NCBI GenBank assembly: GCA_945861195.1 | Contig: CAMATS010000011.1 | Span: 1-17,609, forward strand | Direction of reading: 5' to 3' | Length of the DNA: 17,609 nucleotides | Source of the DNA: Rhodoferax sp. OV413 | Lineage (GTDB): Bacteria > Pseudomonadota > Gammaproteobacteria > Burkholderiales > Burkholderiaceae_C | Shown here: positions 1 to 6,426 of the stretch, piece after piece | How positions within the stretch are numbered: position 1 is the stretch's first letter | Layout: each line of letters begins with the position of its first letter | Translations under genes and position numbers: made by a program | The notes under the pieces: generated by a model | What the model was told of the DNA's origin: nothing | The model's input: the letters and a program-made list of their open reading frames with translations, nothing else | The model's database searches: none

Positions 1-111
1 CATTGCATTGGCCTTGTATAGATGTTGCTCGGCCCCGTTTTTTCGCAACCACACATAGGCAGGCTCTGTCTGAAAGCCGGGGAAGTCGGAGTTCTCAGCA
101 GCGAGTGTCAT
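1..111 (-). CDS. Start of an unidentified element-borne protein (runs off the left edge)
   Basis: An open frame of 37 codons starts at an ATG (111-109) and is still open at base 1, so only the N-terminus is seen. It begins MTLAAENSDFPGFQTEPAY and continues with VWLRKNGAEQHLY. The ATG overlaps the TGA of the preceding 22-codon ORF as ATGA, and that ORF overlaps the HTH gene in the same way, which supports translation as one coupled unit. I do not recognise the protein. In similar elements the gene after the AlpA-like regulator often encodes a replication or primase-type protein, but nothing in these 37 residues proves that. Confidence 0.55.
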   Translation of the reverse strand, partial: MTLAAENSDFPGFQTEPAYVWLRKNGAEQHLYKANAM

Positions 112-176
112 TTCGCGCCGAATGCGGTGTCGTATTTGGGGTCGAGCCAAGGGGGCGTTGTCTGGAGTGCTTTCAT
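108..176 (-). CDS. 22-residue micro-ORF coupled by ATGA on both sides
   Basis: A short frame starts at ATG 176-174 and stops at TGA 110-108. Its product begins MKALQTTPPWLDPKYD and ends AFGAK. The start codon overlaps the stop of the upstream HTH gene (ATGA at 176-173), and its own stop overlaps the start of the next gene (ATGA at 111-108). This double 4-nt overlap is the main evidence that it is translated. It could be a genuine micro-protein or only a translational bridge between its neighbours. No function is recognisable. Confidence 0.5.
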   Translation of the reverse strand: MKALQTTPPWLDPKYDTAFGAK

Positions 177-385
177 GCTGCACCCCCCAGAAGCCCACGA
201 AGCGCCTCGACCGACCATGCCAAACGCCCGTTGATTCGTATGGGTCGAATCGGGCCGTTCTCTTTGCAGGCCCAGAGACGCATCGTCTGCCGACTTCTGT
301 TCAGATGAAAAGCAGCTTCATGGGTAGGTATAGCCAACCTTGTCTCAAGGTTCAGCGGAGTGGGTTGGAATACGTTTGCAGGCAT
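173..385 (-). CDS. Small AlpA/excisionase-like helix-turn-helix protein
   Basis: The product is 70 residues from ATG 385-383. An AAAGGG ribosome-binding-like sequence lies about 8 bases upstream. A TTG start at 433 would add 16 residues and is less likely. The segment IPTHEAAFHLNRSRQTMRLW has the look of the helix-turn-helix of MerR/AlpA-type DNA-binding proteins. RIRINGRLAWSVEALRGLLG, written here in part, matches the wing and the following helix of that fold. Such proteins in integrative elements usually act as excisionase or as activators of the integrase or replication genes. It is the first gene after a putative terminator and is coupled by ATGA to the micro-ORF at 176. The family call is by pattern only. 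Confidence 0.75.
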   Translation of the reverse strand: MPANVFQPTPLNLETRLAIPTHEAAFHLNRSRQTMRLWACKENGPIRPIRINGRLAWSVEALRGLLGGAA

Positions 386-446
386 TTCGAAACCCTTTGG
401 GTTGTTGAAGACACTGCAATAATGGGGGCGCAAGTCACCAATCTAT

Positions 447-475
447 AAAACCGCTACCCCTTGCGGGTATCGGTT
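447..475 (-). terminator. Putative intrinsic terminator after the 166-residue gene
   Basis: Bases 449-459 and 465-475 form an 11-bp stem with one mismatch (454/470) around the 5-nt loop 460-464. Read on the minus strand, the stem is followed by TTTTATAGATT. It lies downstream of the gene ending at 519, so it would stop transcription coming from the integrase operon. The T-tract is short, so efficiency is uncertain. Confidence 0.55.
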
Positions 476-518
476 CCGAGTGAACCTATTACGGCGGACC
501 GGCTCGTAGCCGCAACCC

Positions 519-1019
519 CTAGCGGTCATTTCGGGGGTGCCTGCGCCAATTAAACGGCGACGCTTGCGGCGATTCCTTAGGCAACTCCTTTGGTAATATC
601 TGTCGAATTCTTTGTTCGGAAATGGAAAAGTGCTTTGAGGTCTCCGCCATGGTGTGTGTGGCACGAAATTTCTCAAGCTCTGAACGCTGCTTATCGCCCC
701 ATCTTTTTGTTGTACCATTTTTCGTTCCCGCAGACCATTTGAACTCGTAGCCCTTGTCTGCTAACCAGTCATTTACGTTTTTGGGGCGGATGCATAGTGC
801 TTTAGTCGGACCTAGTGGCAAGCTCAGCAGTGCACCGTCTCGGTGGCAATATGCATCAATTTCACCTGCATGGATTGCATCGTTCAGTCTGTTTTGAAAT
901 CGAACTCGTTCTCCCTCTGCGTGGCCTAGGGCATCGCTAATTTGTGAGGCTGCCTCTGTGTGAAAAAATAGATCCTTGTCACCAGATAATGTGATCGTAT
1001 TTGATTGTGCTTTTTTCAT
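519..1019 (-). CDS. Hypothetical element protein with a C-terminal helix-turn-helix-like segment
   Basis: The product is 166 residues from ATG 1019-1017. This start overlaps the integrase stop by 4 nt (ATGA), indicating co-transcription and translational coupling. I do not recognise a named family. The middle part, with CIRPKNVNDWLADKGYEFKW, resembles linker or DNA-binding segments common in small phage and island proteins. The C-terminal stretch around residues 108-145 (MAETSKHFSISEQRIRQIL) has the spacing of a helix-turn-helix, with SEQRIRQI as the probable recognition helix. The tail is basic and proline-rich. It may help the integrase or regulate the element. No signal peptide or membrane segment is visible. 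Confidence 0.65.
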   Translation of the reverse strand: MKKAQSNTITLSGDKDLFFHTEAASQISDALGHAEGERVRFQNRLNDAIHAGEIDAYCHRDGALLSLPLGPTKALCIRPKNVNDWLADKGYEFKWSAGTKNGTTKRWGDKQRSELEKFRATHTMAETSKHFSISEQRIRQILPKELPKESPQASPFNWRRHPRNDR

Positions 1020-2371
1020 ACCTTAGCCCTTGGGAACGCTGTATGTACAACACCGACATTAGTATTTTCTAAAAAGCGAAAAAGGGTTTGCAGTGCTTCG
1101 CGCTTGACGTCCAAATAATTATGCGCGTCGTAGCTTGCCGCTTGCACGCCCGTGACGCCATGGCTCAACAGTTGCCCTCTAATATCTTGAGACACGCGCA
1201 AGCTTGCGAGAGTAGTCTCAACCCCTGAACGAATTCTCTTCGCCTGAAAATCGCCCACATCTGGGACATCCATTCCAGTTTCCCAAGCCACATTAGCGGC
1301 AGCCCTTTTTGCCCACCTCGAAAATGAAGCAGCGGCTAACGGAGACGCGCCAGCATCCAACGACAAGACATACTGCCCACGGCCTGAGAGCGCCAAAAGC
1401 TCACTGATAGCGTCTTGGGCAGCCTCAATAAGAGGGACTTGGTGTGCCCTCGGTGGATTCCCGGGCCGTCCCTTTCTATCAACCAGCGTAATGACTTCGG
1501 AACGCACATTCCTAACAGATAGGTTGCACAGTTGCTGAATACGCTGTCCCCCTGTCAGTAGGTGCAGGCGCAGTACTGCACCCTCCTGCCCCGGAATTGA
1601 CTTTATTACATGCCAATATTGTCGCAAATGAACTGGCATCAATGGGTTCTTGTCTGTGTCAAGTTTGATTGCCTTTACCTCGGCGGCTGGGTTGTGCTTG
1701 ACACCGTAGTTTTTAAAATGAACTGGCAGTTCAGCGTCCATACCAGCAGTCCGCGCCATTTCGAATGCCGCACGAGCATAACTTCGCAGCTTGCCAGCGG
1801 TACGCTTTTTACCCACGTCGTTCAGTTGGCGCATTAAATCGGTGACCTGCTCTCCAGTAACTTTTGCAGCAGGCGTATTTGCCAATGGTGGAGCACCTTC
1901 AATTAAATGTAGTCTGATCATGCCCCTTACCTTGGCGTGACTTGTCCGGCCTAGCTTTTCCAGTTGCTCAGCGTAATCCGTCATCAATGCAGCGAACGTA
2001 AATTTGGCGATCCTTTGCTTTTCGGCCTCGGCTAGATGCGCCGCTGCTGCTACTACGCGTTCAGCGACTCGGGGGTCGATTCCCCTCTCAGCATCTCCCC
2101 GCAGTCGATGCGCTTCGGCTTGGGCTTGAGCAATGGACACGGCAGGCCACTCACCTAGTGAACGCGTGAACAATTTGCCTTTGATGCGCGTTTCAAACTG
2201 CCAGTGCTTACCGCCAACTTTGGTAATCCGAAGACGCAGGCCCTTTTTTTTACAGTCTCTTAGCAGTACAAATTCCTTGCCAGTCGGGCAGCTTGCTCGT
2301 TCTAGCAGTCCGTGGGCTAGTTCATGTGCTGAAGTGAAATCAATTGAAATGCCTCTGCCAACGCGTGCCAT
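1016..2371 (-). CDS. int: Tyrosine recombinase (phage-type integrase with N-terminal arm-binding domain)
   Basis: This 451-residue protein integrates and excises the element. The N-terminal arm-type domain (about 38-105) shows KGLRLRITKVGGKHWQ and RSLGEWPAVSIAQAQAEA, typical of DUF4102-type integrases. A SAM-like core-binding region covers about 120-220. The catalytic domain shows R277 (GGQR), K300 as likely beta-hairpin lysine, R381 (KRIRSGVET), H404 (LLSHG) and the nucleophile Y414 (ASYDAHNY). In the usual HxxR box the histidine position is K378, which seems to be a subfamily trait and not damage. The ATG at 2371 has GGAGGG a few bases upstream. The gene starts about 165 bp from the tRNA-Leu fragment and is read away from it, into the element. 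Confidence 0.93.
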   Translation of the reverse strand: MARVGRGISIDFTSAHELAHGLLERASCPTGKEFVLLRDCKKKGLRLRITKVGGKHWQFETRIKGKLFTRSLGEWPAVSIAQAQAEAHRLRGDAERGIDPRVAERVVAAAAHLAEAEKQRIAKFTFAALMTDYAEQLEKLGRTSHAKVRGMIRLHLIEGAPPLANTPAAKVTGEQVTDLMRQLNDVGKKRTAGKLRSYARAAFEMARTAGMDAELPVHFKNYGVKHNPAAEVKAIKLDTDKNPLMPVHLRQYWHVIKSIPGQEGAVLRLHLLTGGQRIQQLCNLSVRNVRSEVITLVDRKGRPGNPPRAHQVPLIEAAQDAISELLALSGRGQYVLSLDAGASPLAAASFSRWAKRAAANVAWETGMDVPDVGDFQAKRIRSGVETTLASLRVSQDIRGQLLSHGVTGVQAASYDAHNYLDVKREALQTLFRFLENTNVGVVHTAFPRAKV

Positions 2372-2390
2372 AACAACCCTCCAGCTAATT

Positions 2391-2452
2391 TTTACAGACT
2401 ATTTACAGACTACAGACCCGAATTTTAGCGAATGTTTTTCAACGATTCAGAC
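2391..2452. repeat. TACAGAC direct repeats upstream of the integrase
   Basis: TACAGAC occurs at 2393-2399, 2404-2410 and 2411-2417, with a related TTCAGAC at 2446-2452. The first two belong to an 11-bp tandem repeat, TTTACAGACTA (2391-2401 and 2402-2412). They lie between the integrase start and the attachment site. This is where arm-type integrase sites or an autoregulatory operator are expected. Confidence 0.6.
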
Positions 2453-2535
2453 TTTTTTTATCCCATAGCGATCGTAAATTGTTGATATTTGTTACGGAAA
2501 ATGTAAAAGCAGTACAAAGAGTAGATTTTATCGAA

Positions 2536-2593
2536 GGGGACTCAAAATCCCCCGGAGAAATCCGTGCCGGTTCGATTCCGGCCTCGGGCACCA
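2536..2593 (+). pseudogene. 3' fragment of tRNA-Leu(CAA), the attachment-site copy
   Basis: The fragment holds the anticodon stem-loop 2536-2552 (stem GGGGA/TCCCC, loop CTCAAAA, anticodon CAA). It continues with the long class II variable arm 2553-2564 (CGGA-GAAA-TCCG), the T stem-loop 2566-2582 (GCCGG, TTCGATT, CCGGC), the acceptor 3' strand CTCGGGC 2583-2589, discriminator A and encoded CCA 2591-2593. The matching 5' acceptor strand GCCCGAG and a D-arm are absent upstream, where the DNA is AT-rich element sequence. It is therefore not a working tRNA gene but the core repeat left by integration. Confidence 0.88.
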
Positions 2594-2633
2594 GACGGCT
2601 TGATCATCAGCTTCAAGCCAATTCAGATCTGCC

Positions 2634-3296
2634 TTATCCTCTCGCCTCAGCACCAGCAAAGCCACTCGTAAGGCTCGCTCGCTCAAACACCAGCAGCAGG
2701 TTATTGGCCGGCATGTCAACTCGGCTCGCCAAATGCAGTCCGGCAAGTTCAGCTTGGGCCGCCACCTCATGCAACCAGCGAATACCCCAGGCGCCATCAC
2801 GTTCCCGCAGGCTGCTGTCAAACGCCAGGTTGCTGGCTGCGCTGGGCACCTCACGCTCGAAATAGGGGCCGTAGGTGACCAGCCGCCCTTGGGGCCCGAG
2901 GTGGCGCGCGGCGCCTTGCATCAGGCCCTGACAGCAAGCCCAGGGCGCAATGTGCAGCATATTGGCGCAATAAACCAGGTCAAACGGCTGCTCAAACGCC
3001 GCACCAGCGGCCGGCCAGCGGGGCGCCAGGACGTCAAGCAGGCAGGGCGGCGGTGGGGCGACGCCGGTCAGGGCACACCACTGGCAGATGGCCGGAAAGT
3101 CGTGGTCGTGCAGGTCACTCGCTTGCCAAATCCAGCCGGGCAAGTTGGCGCCAAACAGGGCCACATGCTGGCCGGTGCCACTGGCAATCTCCAACGCCCG
3201 GCCCTGCGCCGGCAGCAGTTGCTGCAGGCGCGCCAAAATGGCGTGGCCGTTGCGCTCGGCCGCCGGGCTGTGCCTGAGCGTGCCCGGGAGGTTCAT
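2634..3296 (-). CDS. DUF938-family SAM-dependent methyltransferase
   Basis: The protein has 220 residues. The opening LRHSPAAERNGHAILARL and the glycine-rich motif I EIASGTGQH (about 36-44) are typical of the DUF938 group of class I methyltransferases. DLHDHD after motif I and the segment FDLVYCANMLHIAPW (motif IV and onward) complete the fold. The substrate of this family is not established, so none is assigned. The ATG (3296-3294) overlaps the stop of the upstream SDR gene by 4 nt as ATGA, so the two are probably translated together. It is the first host gene beside the integrated element. Its stop is 40 bp from the tRNA fragment. Confidence 0.85.
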   Translation of the reverse strand: MNLPGTLRHSPAAERNGHAILARLQQLLPAQGRALEIASGTGQHVALFGANLPGWIWQASDLHDHDFPAICQWCALTGVAPPPPCLLDVLAPRWPAAGAAFEQPFDLVYCANMLHIAPWACCQGLMQGAARHLGPQGRLVTYGPYFEREVPSAASNLAFDSSLRERDGAWGIRWLHEVAAQAELAGLHLASRVDMPANNLLLVFERASLTSGFAGAEARG

Positions 3297-4231
3297 GCCC
3301 GTAAACCAGATTCGACCGTGGGGTAGCGCAGCCGCAGCCCCAACTCGCGTTTCAGGCGCGTGTTGTCCAGACGGCGCGATTCGCTCATGAAGCTCAGCAG
3401 CATCAGCGGCAACTGACCGCCAGCCGCATCGCGGGCAATGCGTGGCGGGTGTGGCAGGCCGTACAGGTCAGCCGCCAAGTCGAAGTAGTCGCCCATCTTG
3501 AGCGCCGTGTCATCGTTGACGTTGTAAATGCGTTGCGGCCGGCCGCGCCACAGGGCGGCGGTGCAGGCGCGCGCCAGGTCGTCAGCGTGGATATGGTTGG
3601 TGTAGACATCATCCTCGGCGCGCAGCACCGGCGTGCCTTTTTCGAGCCGGGCGCGTGGCGTGCCGCCCACCCGGTCTGGCGCATAAATGCCGGGGATGCG
3701 CAAAATGCTGCTGCGTACACCGGCCGAGCGACCCAGGAATCGCACCGCGGCTTCCGCATCAATTCGGCGTCTAGCCCTTGGCGTGTCTGGGTTGGTTGAT
3801 CTTGTTTCTGTAGCAATAGCGCCTTGGCAGTCACCATAGACGCCGCTGGTGGAGCCATACACCAGCCCGCTCGGCGGACTGCGCCGGCGCAGCGCCCGGG
3901 TCAGGGCCAGGGTGCGCGGGTCTTGCCAGCCCTCGCCCGGGGGCGGCGCCAAATGCAGCACGCGATGGGCCAGCCCGGCCAAGCGCTGCAGACTCAACGG
4001 GTCGTCCAGGTTGCCGCGCAGCGGCGTGATGCCGCGTGCACGCAACTCGGCGCTGCGCTCGGGGCTGGAGGTCAGCGCAATCACCCGCACCCGGGCCGGC
4101 AACGCCTGCACCACACGCAAGCCCACATCGCCACAGCCAATGATCAGCAACCGCTGGCGGCGAAACCGCGCCGGCAGTGCGCCGGGGCGGGTGGCATACA
4201 GACTGCCGTGGGGGCTTGGGTTTGAAGGCAA
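3293..4231 (-). CDS. YeeZ-like SDR family NAD(P)-binding protein
   Basis: The protein has 312 residues if translation starts at TTG 4231-4229, which has GGAAAG about 8 bases upstream. No in-frame ATG exists before the Rossmann motif, and the frame further upstream only mirrors the divergent reductase gene. LLIIGCGDVGLRVV (about 28-41) is the dinucleotide-binding glycine motif. LVYGSTSGVYGD (123-134) is the central SDR segment, and RIPGIYAPDR plus NHIHADDLARAC follow as in extended SDRs of the YeeZ group. The classical YxxxK pair is not evident, as is usual in this group. The reaction is unknown. Coupled by ATGA to the downstream methyltransferase. Confidence 0.82.
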   Translation of the reverse strand: MPSNPSPHGSLYATRPGALPARFRRQRLLIIGCGDVGLRVVQALPARVRVIALTSSPERSAELRARGITPLRGNLDDPLSLQRLAGLAHRVLHLAPPPGEGWQDPRTLALTRALRRRSPPSGLVYGSTSGVYGDCQGAIATETRSTNPDTPRARRRIDAEAAVRFLGRSAGVRSSILRIPGIYAPDRVGGTPRARLEKGTPVLRAEDDVYTNHIHADDLARACTAALWRGRPQRIYNVNDDTALKMGDYFDLAADLYGLPHPPRIARDAAGGQLPLMLLSFMSESRRLDNTRLKRELGLRLRYPTVESGLRA

Positions 4232-4236
4232 AATCA

Positions 4237-4263
4237 GGGGCTTTCCAAAAACTTGCAAGCCCC
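4237..4263. promoter_or_regulatory. Inverted repeat in the divergent SDR/reductase intergenic region
   Basis: GGGGCTT (4237-4243) and AAGCCCC (4257-4263) form a perfect 7-bp inverted repeat, with the 8-bp palindrome CTTGCAAG (4252-4259) inside the right half. It fills most of the 48 bp between the two divergent start codons and overlaps the likely ribosome-binding site of the minus-strand gene. It could be an operator or an mRNA hairpin. No strong promoter boxes were found. Confidence 0.3.
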
Positions 4264-4279
4264 GAGGATACCGAACAAC

Positions 4280-5341
4280 ATGAGCTCGCCAGATGCCGCC
4301 CCAGCGGCCTTCCAGATCAGCATACAACCCAGCGGTCGGGTCTTCACCGCCATGGCCGGTGAGCCCATGCTCGCAGCCGGTATACGCCAGGGCATCGGCC
4401 TGCCCTATGGCTGCAAAGACGGCGCCTGCGGCTCCTGCAAGTGCAAAAAGCTCAGCGGCAACGTGGTGCACGGCGTGCACCAAAGCAAGGCATTGAGCCC
4501 GGAGGAAGAAGCCGCCGGCCTGGTGCTGACCTGTTGTGGCGTGGCGCACAGCGATGTGTTGCTGGAGTCGCGCCAGGTCACCAGTGAAGGCGCCTTCCCG
4601 ATCAAGAAAATGCCGACCCGGGTCAACCAGCTGGAGAAAAAGTCTTCGGATGTGATGCTGCTCAAGCTGCAACTCCCGGCTAACGACAGCTTTAGCTACC
4701 ACGCCGGGCAGTATGTCGAGTTTTTGCTGCGTGACGGGGCGCGGCGCAGCTATTCGATGGCCAATGCGCCACACACCCTGTCCGCTGGGCTGGAGCTGCA
4801 CATCCGGCACATGCCAGGCGGCAAATTCACCGACCATGTCTTCAACATCATGAAAGAGAAGGAGATTTTGCGCATCGAGGGGCCGTTTGGCAGTTTCTAC
4901 CTGCGTGAGGACAGCAACAAGCCCATCATCCTGCTGGCTTCGGGCACGGGTCTGGCACCCATCAAGGCGGTGCTAGAGCACATGCAGTTCAAAGGCATCT
5001 CACGCCCCGCCACCCTGTACTGGGGTGGGCGCAGGCCGGTCGACCTGTACCTTGATGGTTGGGTGAGGACGCAATTGGCCGCCATGCCCAACTTGCATTA
5101 CATACCGGTGGTCTCAGACGCGCTGCCAGAGGACGACTGGCGCGGCCGCACCGGTTTTGTACATCAAGCGGTGCTGCAAGACTTCCCAGACCTCAGCGGT
5201 CACCAGGTGTATGCCTGTGGCGCGCCCATTGTGGTCGACTCGGCCCGCGCCGCTTACACCACGCATGCCGGCCTGCCCGACGATGCGTTTTTTGCAGATT
5301 CCTTCACCTCGGAGGCCGACAAACAAGCACTTGCGGCCTGA
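4280..5341 (+). CDS. 2Fe-2S ferredoxin/FAD-NAD(P)H reductase, CDP-6-deoxy-delta-3,4-glucoseen reductase family
   Basis: The protein has 353 residues from ATG 4280. An N-terminal plant-type ferredoxin domain carries C45, C50 and C53 in GCKDGACGSCKC and a fourth ligand at C85 (LTCC). It is followed by an FNR-like module: FAD-binding RSYSMAN (156-162), GPFGSFYLR, and the NAD(P)-binding SGTGLAP (221-227), with a late CGAP motif. This layout moves electrons from NAD(P)H through FAD to the iron-sulfur cluster. Burkholderiales members are usually named after AscD/DdhD, but no deoxysugar genes are nearby, so the true electron acceptor is unknown. The ATG chosen follows an intergenic hairpin. An upstream in-frame ATG at 4253 lies inside it and is less likely. 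Confidence 0.88.
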   Translation: MSSPDAAPAAFQISIQPSGRVFTAMAGEPMLAAGIRQGIGLPYGCKDGACGSCKCKKLSGNVVHGVHQSKALSPEEEAAGLVLTCCGVAHSDVLLESRQVTSEGAFPIKKMPTRVNQLEKKSSDVMLLKLQLPANDSFSYHAGQYVEFLLRDGARRSYSMANAPHTLSAGLELHIRHMPGGKFTDHVFNIMKEKEILRIEGPFGSFYLREDSNKPIILLASGTGLAPIKAVLEHMQFKGISRPATLYWGGRRPVDLYLDGWVRTQLAAMPNLHYIPVVSDALPEDDWRGRTGFVHQAVLQDFPDLSGHQVYACGAPIVVDSARAAYTTHAGLPDDAFFADSFTSEADKQALAA

Positions 5342-5440
5342 ACCCGGAGCCAAGATTCCCTGCCGAACCTGAAGCCAGTTGACACACCTTCGTCGCCCCC
5401 GACCGGGAATCCATCCACCCACACCAAACCGGTAAACACC

Positions 5441-6412
5441 ATGCAACTTAAAACATGCTGGCTCACTGCCATGACCCTGGTGGCCGTCCTGGCCTCACCG
5501 AGCGCCCTGGCGCAGACCAAGCCGATCCGATTGATCGTGCCCTACGCCGCGGGCGGCCCGATTGATGTGACTGCCCGAGCGCTGGCCGAGCGGGTCAAAG
5601 ACAGCCTGGGCACGGTCATCATAGAAAACCGCCCCGGCGCTGGGGGAAACATCGGCGCCGATCTGGTGGCCAAGGCCGCGCCCGACGGCCTGACCATTGG
5701 CATCGCAGCCACCGCCACGCATGCCATCAACCCCTGGCTGTACAAGACCATGCCCTACAACGCGGGCAGTGACTTTGCGCCCATCACGCAAATGCTGCGG
5801 GTACCCAATGTGCTGGTCATGAATGCCGAGACAGCGCAGCGTTTGAAGATCAGCAGCCTGGCCGACTTGCTGGCCTATGCCAAGGCCAACCCCGGCAAGC
5901 TCAATTACGGCAGCGGCGGCAATGGCAGCGCCGGTCACCTGGCTGGAGAGATGCTCAACAAAGAGGCCGGCATTTTGGCCGTGCATGTGCCCTACAACGG
6001 CGGCAACCCGGCGCAGCTCGCGCTGCTGGGCGGGCAGGTGGATTTCAACTTTGACAACCTCGCCACGGCCGCGCCCAACATCCGTGCCGGCAAGCTCAAG
6101 GCCATTGCGGTCACGACGCTGGCGCGCTCCAGCGCCCTGCCAGAGGTGCCGGCGATGGCTGACACCATCAAGGGTTTCGCCATCGACACCTGGTGGGGAT
6201 TGGTAGCCCCAGCTGCCACGCCCAAAGACGTTTTGGCACGGCTTAACCAGGCTTTCGTGGCCGCACTCAATGCGCCTGAAACCAAAACCCGTTTTGCCGC
6301 CCTGCTGGCCGAACCAGTCGCCACCAGCCCCGAGGTTTTCGGGGCATTCATGGCAAGCGAACGGGCCAAGTATGAGCAGGTGGTCAAGGCCAGCGGCGCA
6401 ACGGTTGACTGA
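5441..6412 (+). CDS. Bug/TctC-family periplasmic solute-binding protein (orphan)
   Basis: The protein has 323 residues. A signal peptide covers about 1-24 (cleavage after ALA, before QTKPIRLIVPYAAGG). The mature part shows the family pattern: PYAAGGPIDVTARALAERV, ENRPGAGGNIGADLVAKA, then LNYGSGGNGSAGHLAGE and VPYNGGNPAQLALLGGQVD. These proteins bind small carboxylates or related metabolites for tripartite tricarboxylate transporters. Many in Burkholderiales stand alone, as here, with no tctA or tctB in the window, so the ligand cannot be named. Its 3' end converges with puuD, leaving only 5 bases between the stop codons. Confidence 0.92.
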   Translation: MQLKTCWLTAMTLVAVLASPSALAQTKPIRLIVPYAAGGPIDVTARALAERVKDSLGTVIIENRPGAGGNIGADLVAKAAPDGLTIGIAATATHAINPWLYKTMPYNAGSDFAPITQMLRVPNVLVMNAETAQRLKISSLADLLAYAKANPGKLNYGSGGNGSAGHLAGEMLNKEAGILAVHVPYNGGNPAQLALLGGQVDFNFDNLATAAPNIRAGKLKAIAVTTLARSSALPEVPAMADTIKGFAIDTWWGLVAPAATPKDVLARLNQAFVAALNAPETKTRFAALLAEPVATSPEVFGAFMASERAKYEQVVKASGATVD

Positions 6413-6426
6413 GCCCGTCAGTCGAC
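6404..6426. terminator. Bidirectional hairpin formed by two convergent stop codons
   Basis: Bases 6404-6412 and 6418-6426 form a 9-bp stem (one T-G wobble at 6406/6424) around loop 6413-6417. The left arm holds the stop of the TctC-like gene (6410-6412) and the right arm the stop of puuD (6420-6418). No T-tract follows on either strand, so it is a weak candidate for an intrinsic terminator. Confidence 0.4.

Larger units (their letters stand above)
1..2593. mobile_element. End of an integrated genetic element inserted at tRNA-Leu(CAA), partial
   Basis: The segment contains a tyrosine recombinase, two small DNA-binding-type proteins and coupled small ORFs, all on the minus strand. It ends at a tRNA-Leu(CAA) 3' fragment at 2536-2593, beyond which typical GC-rich host genes begin. 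Base composition is clearly more AT-rich than to the right, especially at 2380-2535. The element continues past base 1, so its size, cargo and class (genomic island, satellite, ICE or prophage) cannot be told. Integration into the 3' end of a tRNA gene is standard for this recombinase family. No second copy of the tRNA fragment is visible to the left in this window, so the other junction lies outside. Confidence 0.85.

Noticed and set aside
3..448. Plus-strand open frames in the first 450 bp
   Set aside because: The minus strand holds a coupled HTH gene, micro-ORF and a further start. The plus frames have no recognisable motifs or ribosome-binding sites.
2597..2619. Inverted repeat GGCTTGA/TCAAGCC after the tRNA fragment as a terminator
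   Set aside because: The 7-bp stem has a 9-nt loop and no T-tract in either direction, so termination is not supported.
4232..4837. Long N-terminal extension of the SDR reading frame
   Set aside because: It runs antisense through the well-supported ferredoxin-reductase gene and has no SDR features. The Rossmann motif starts only after 4231.
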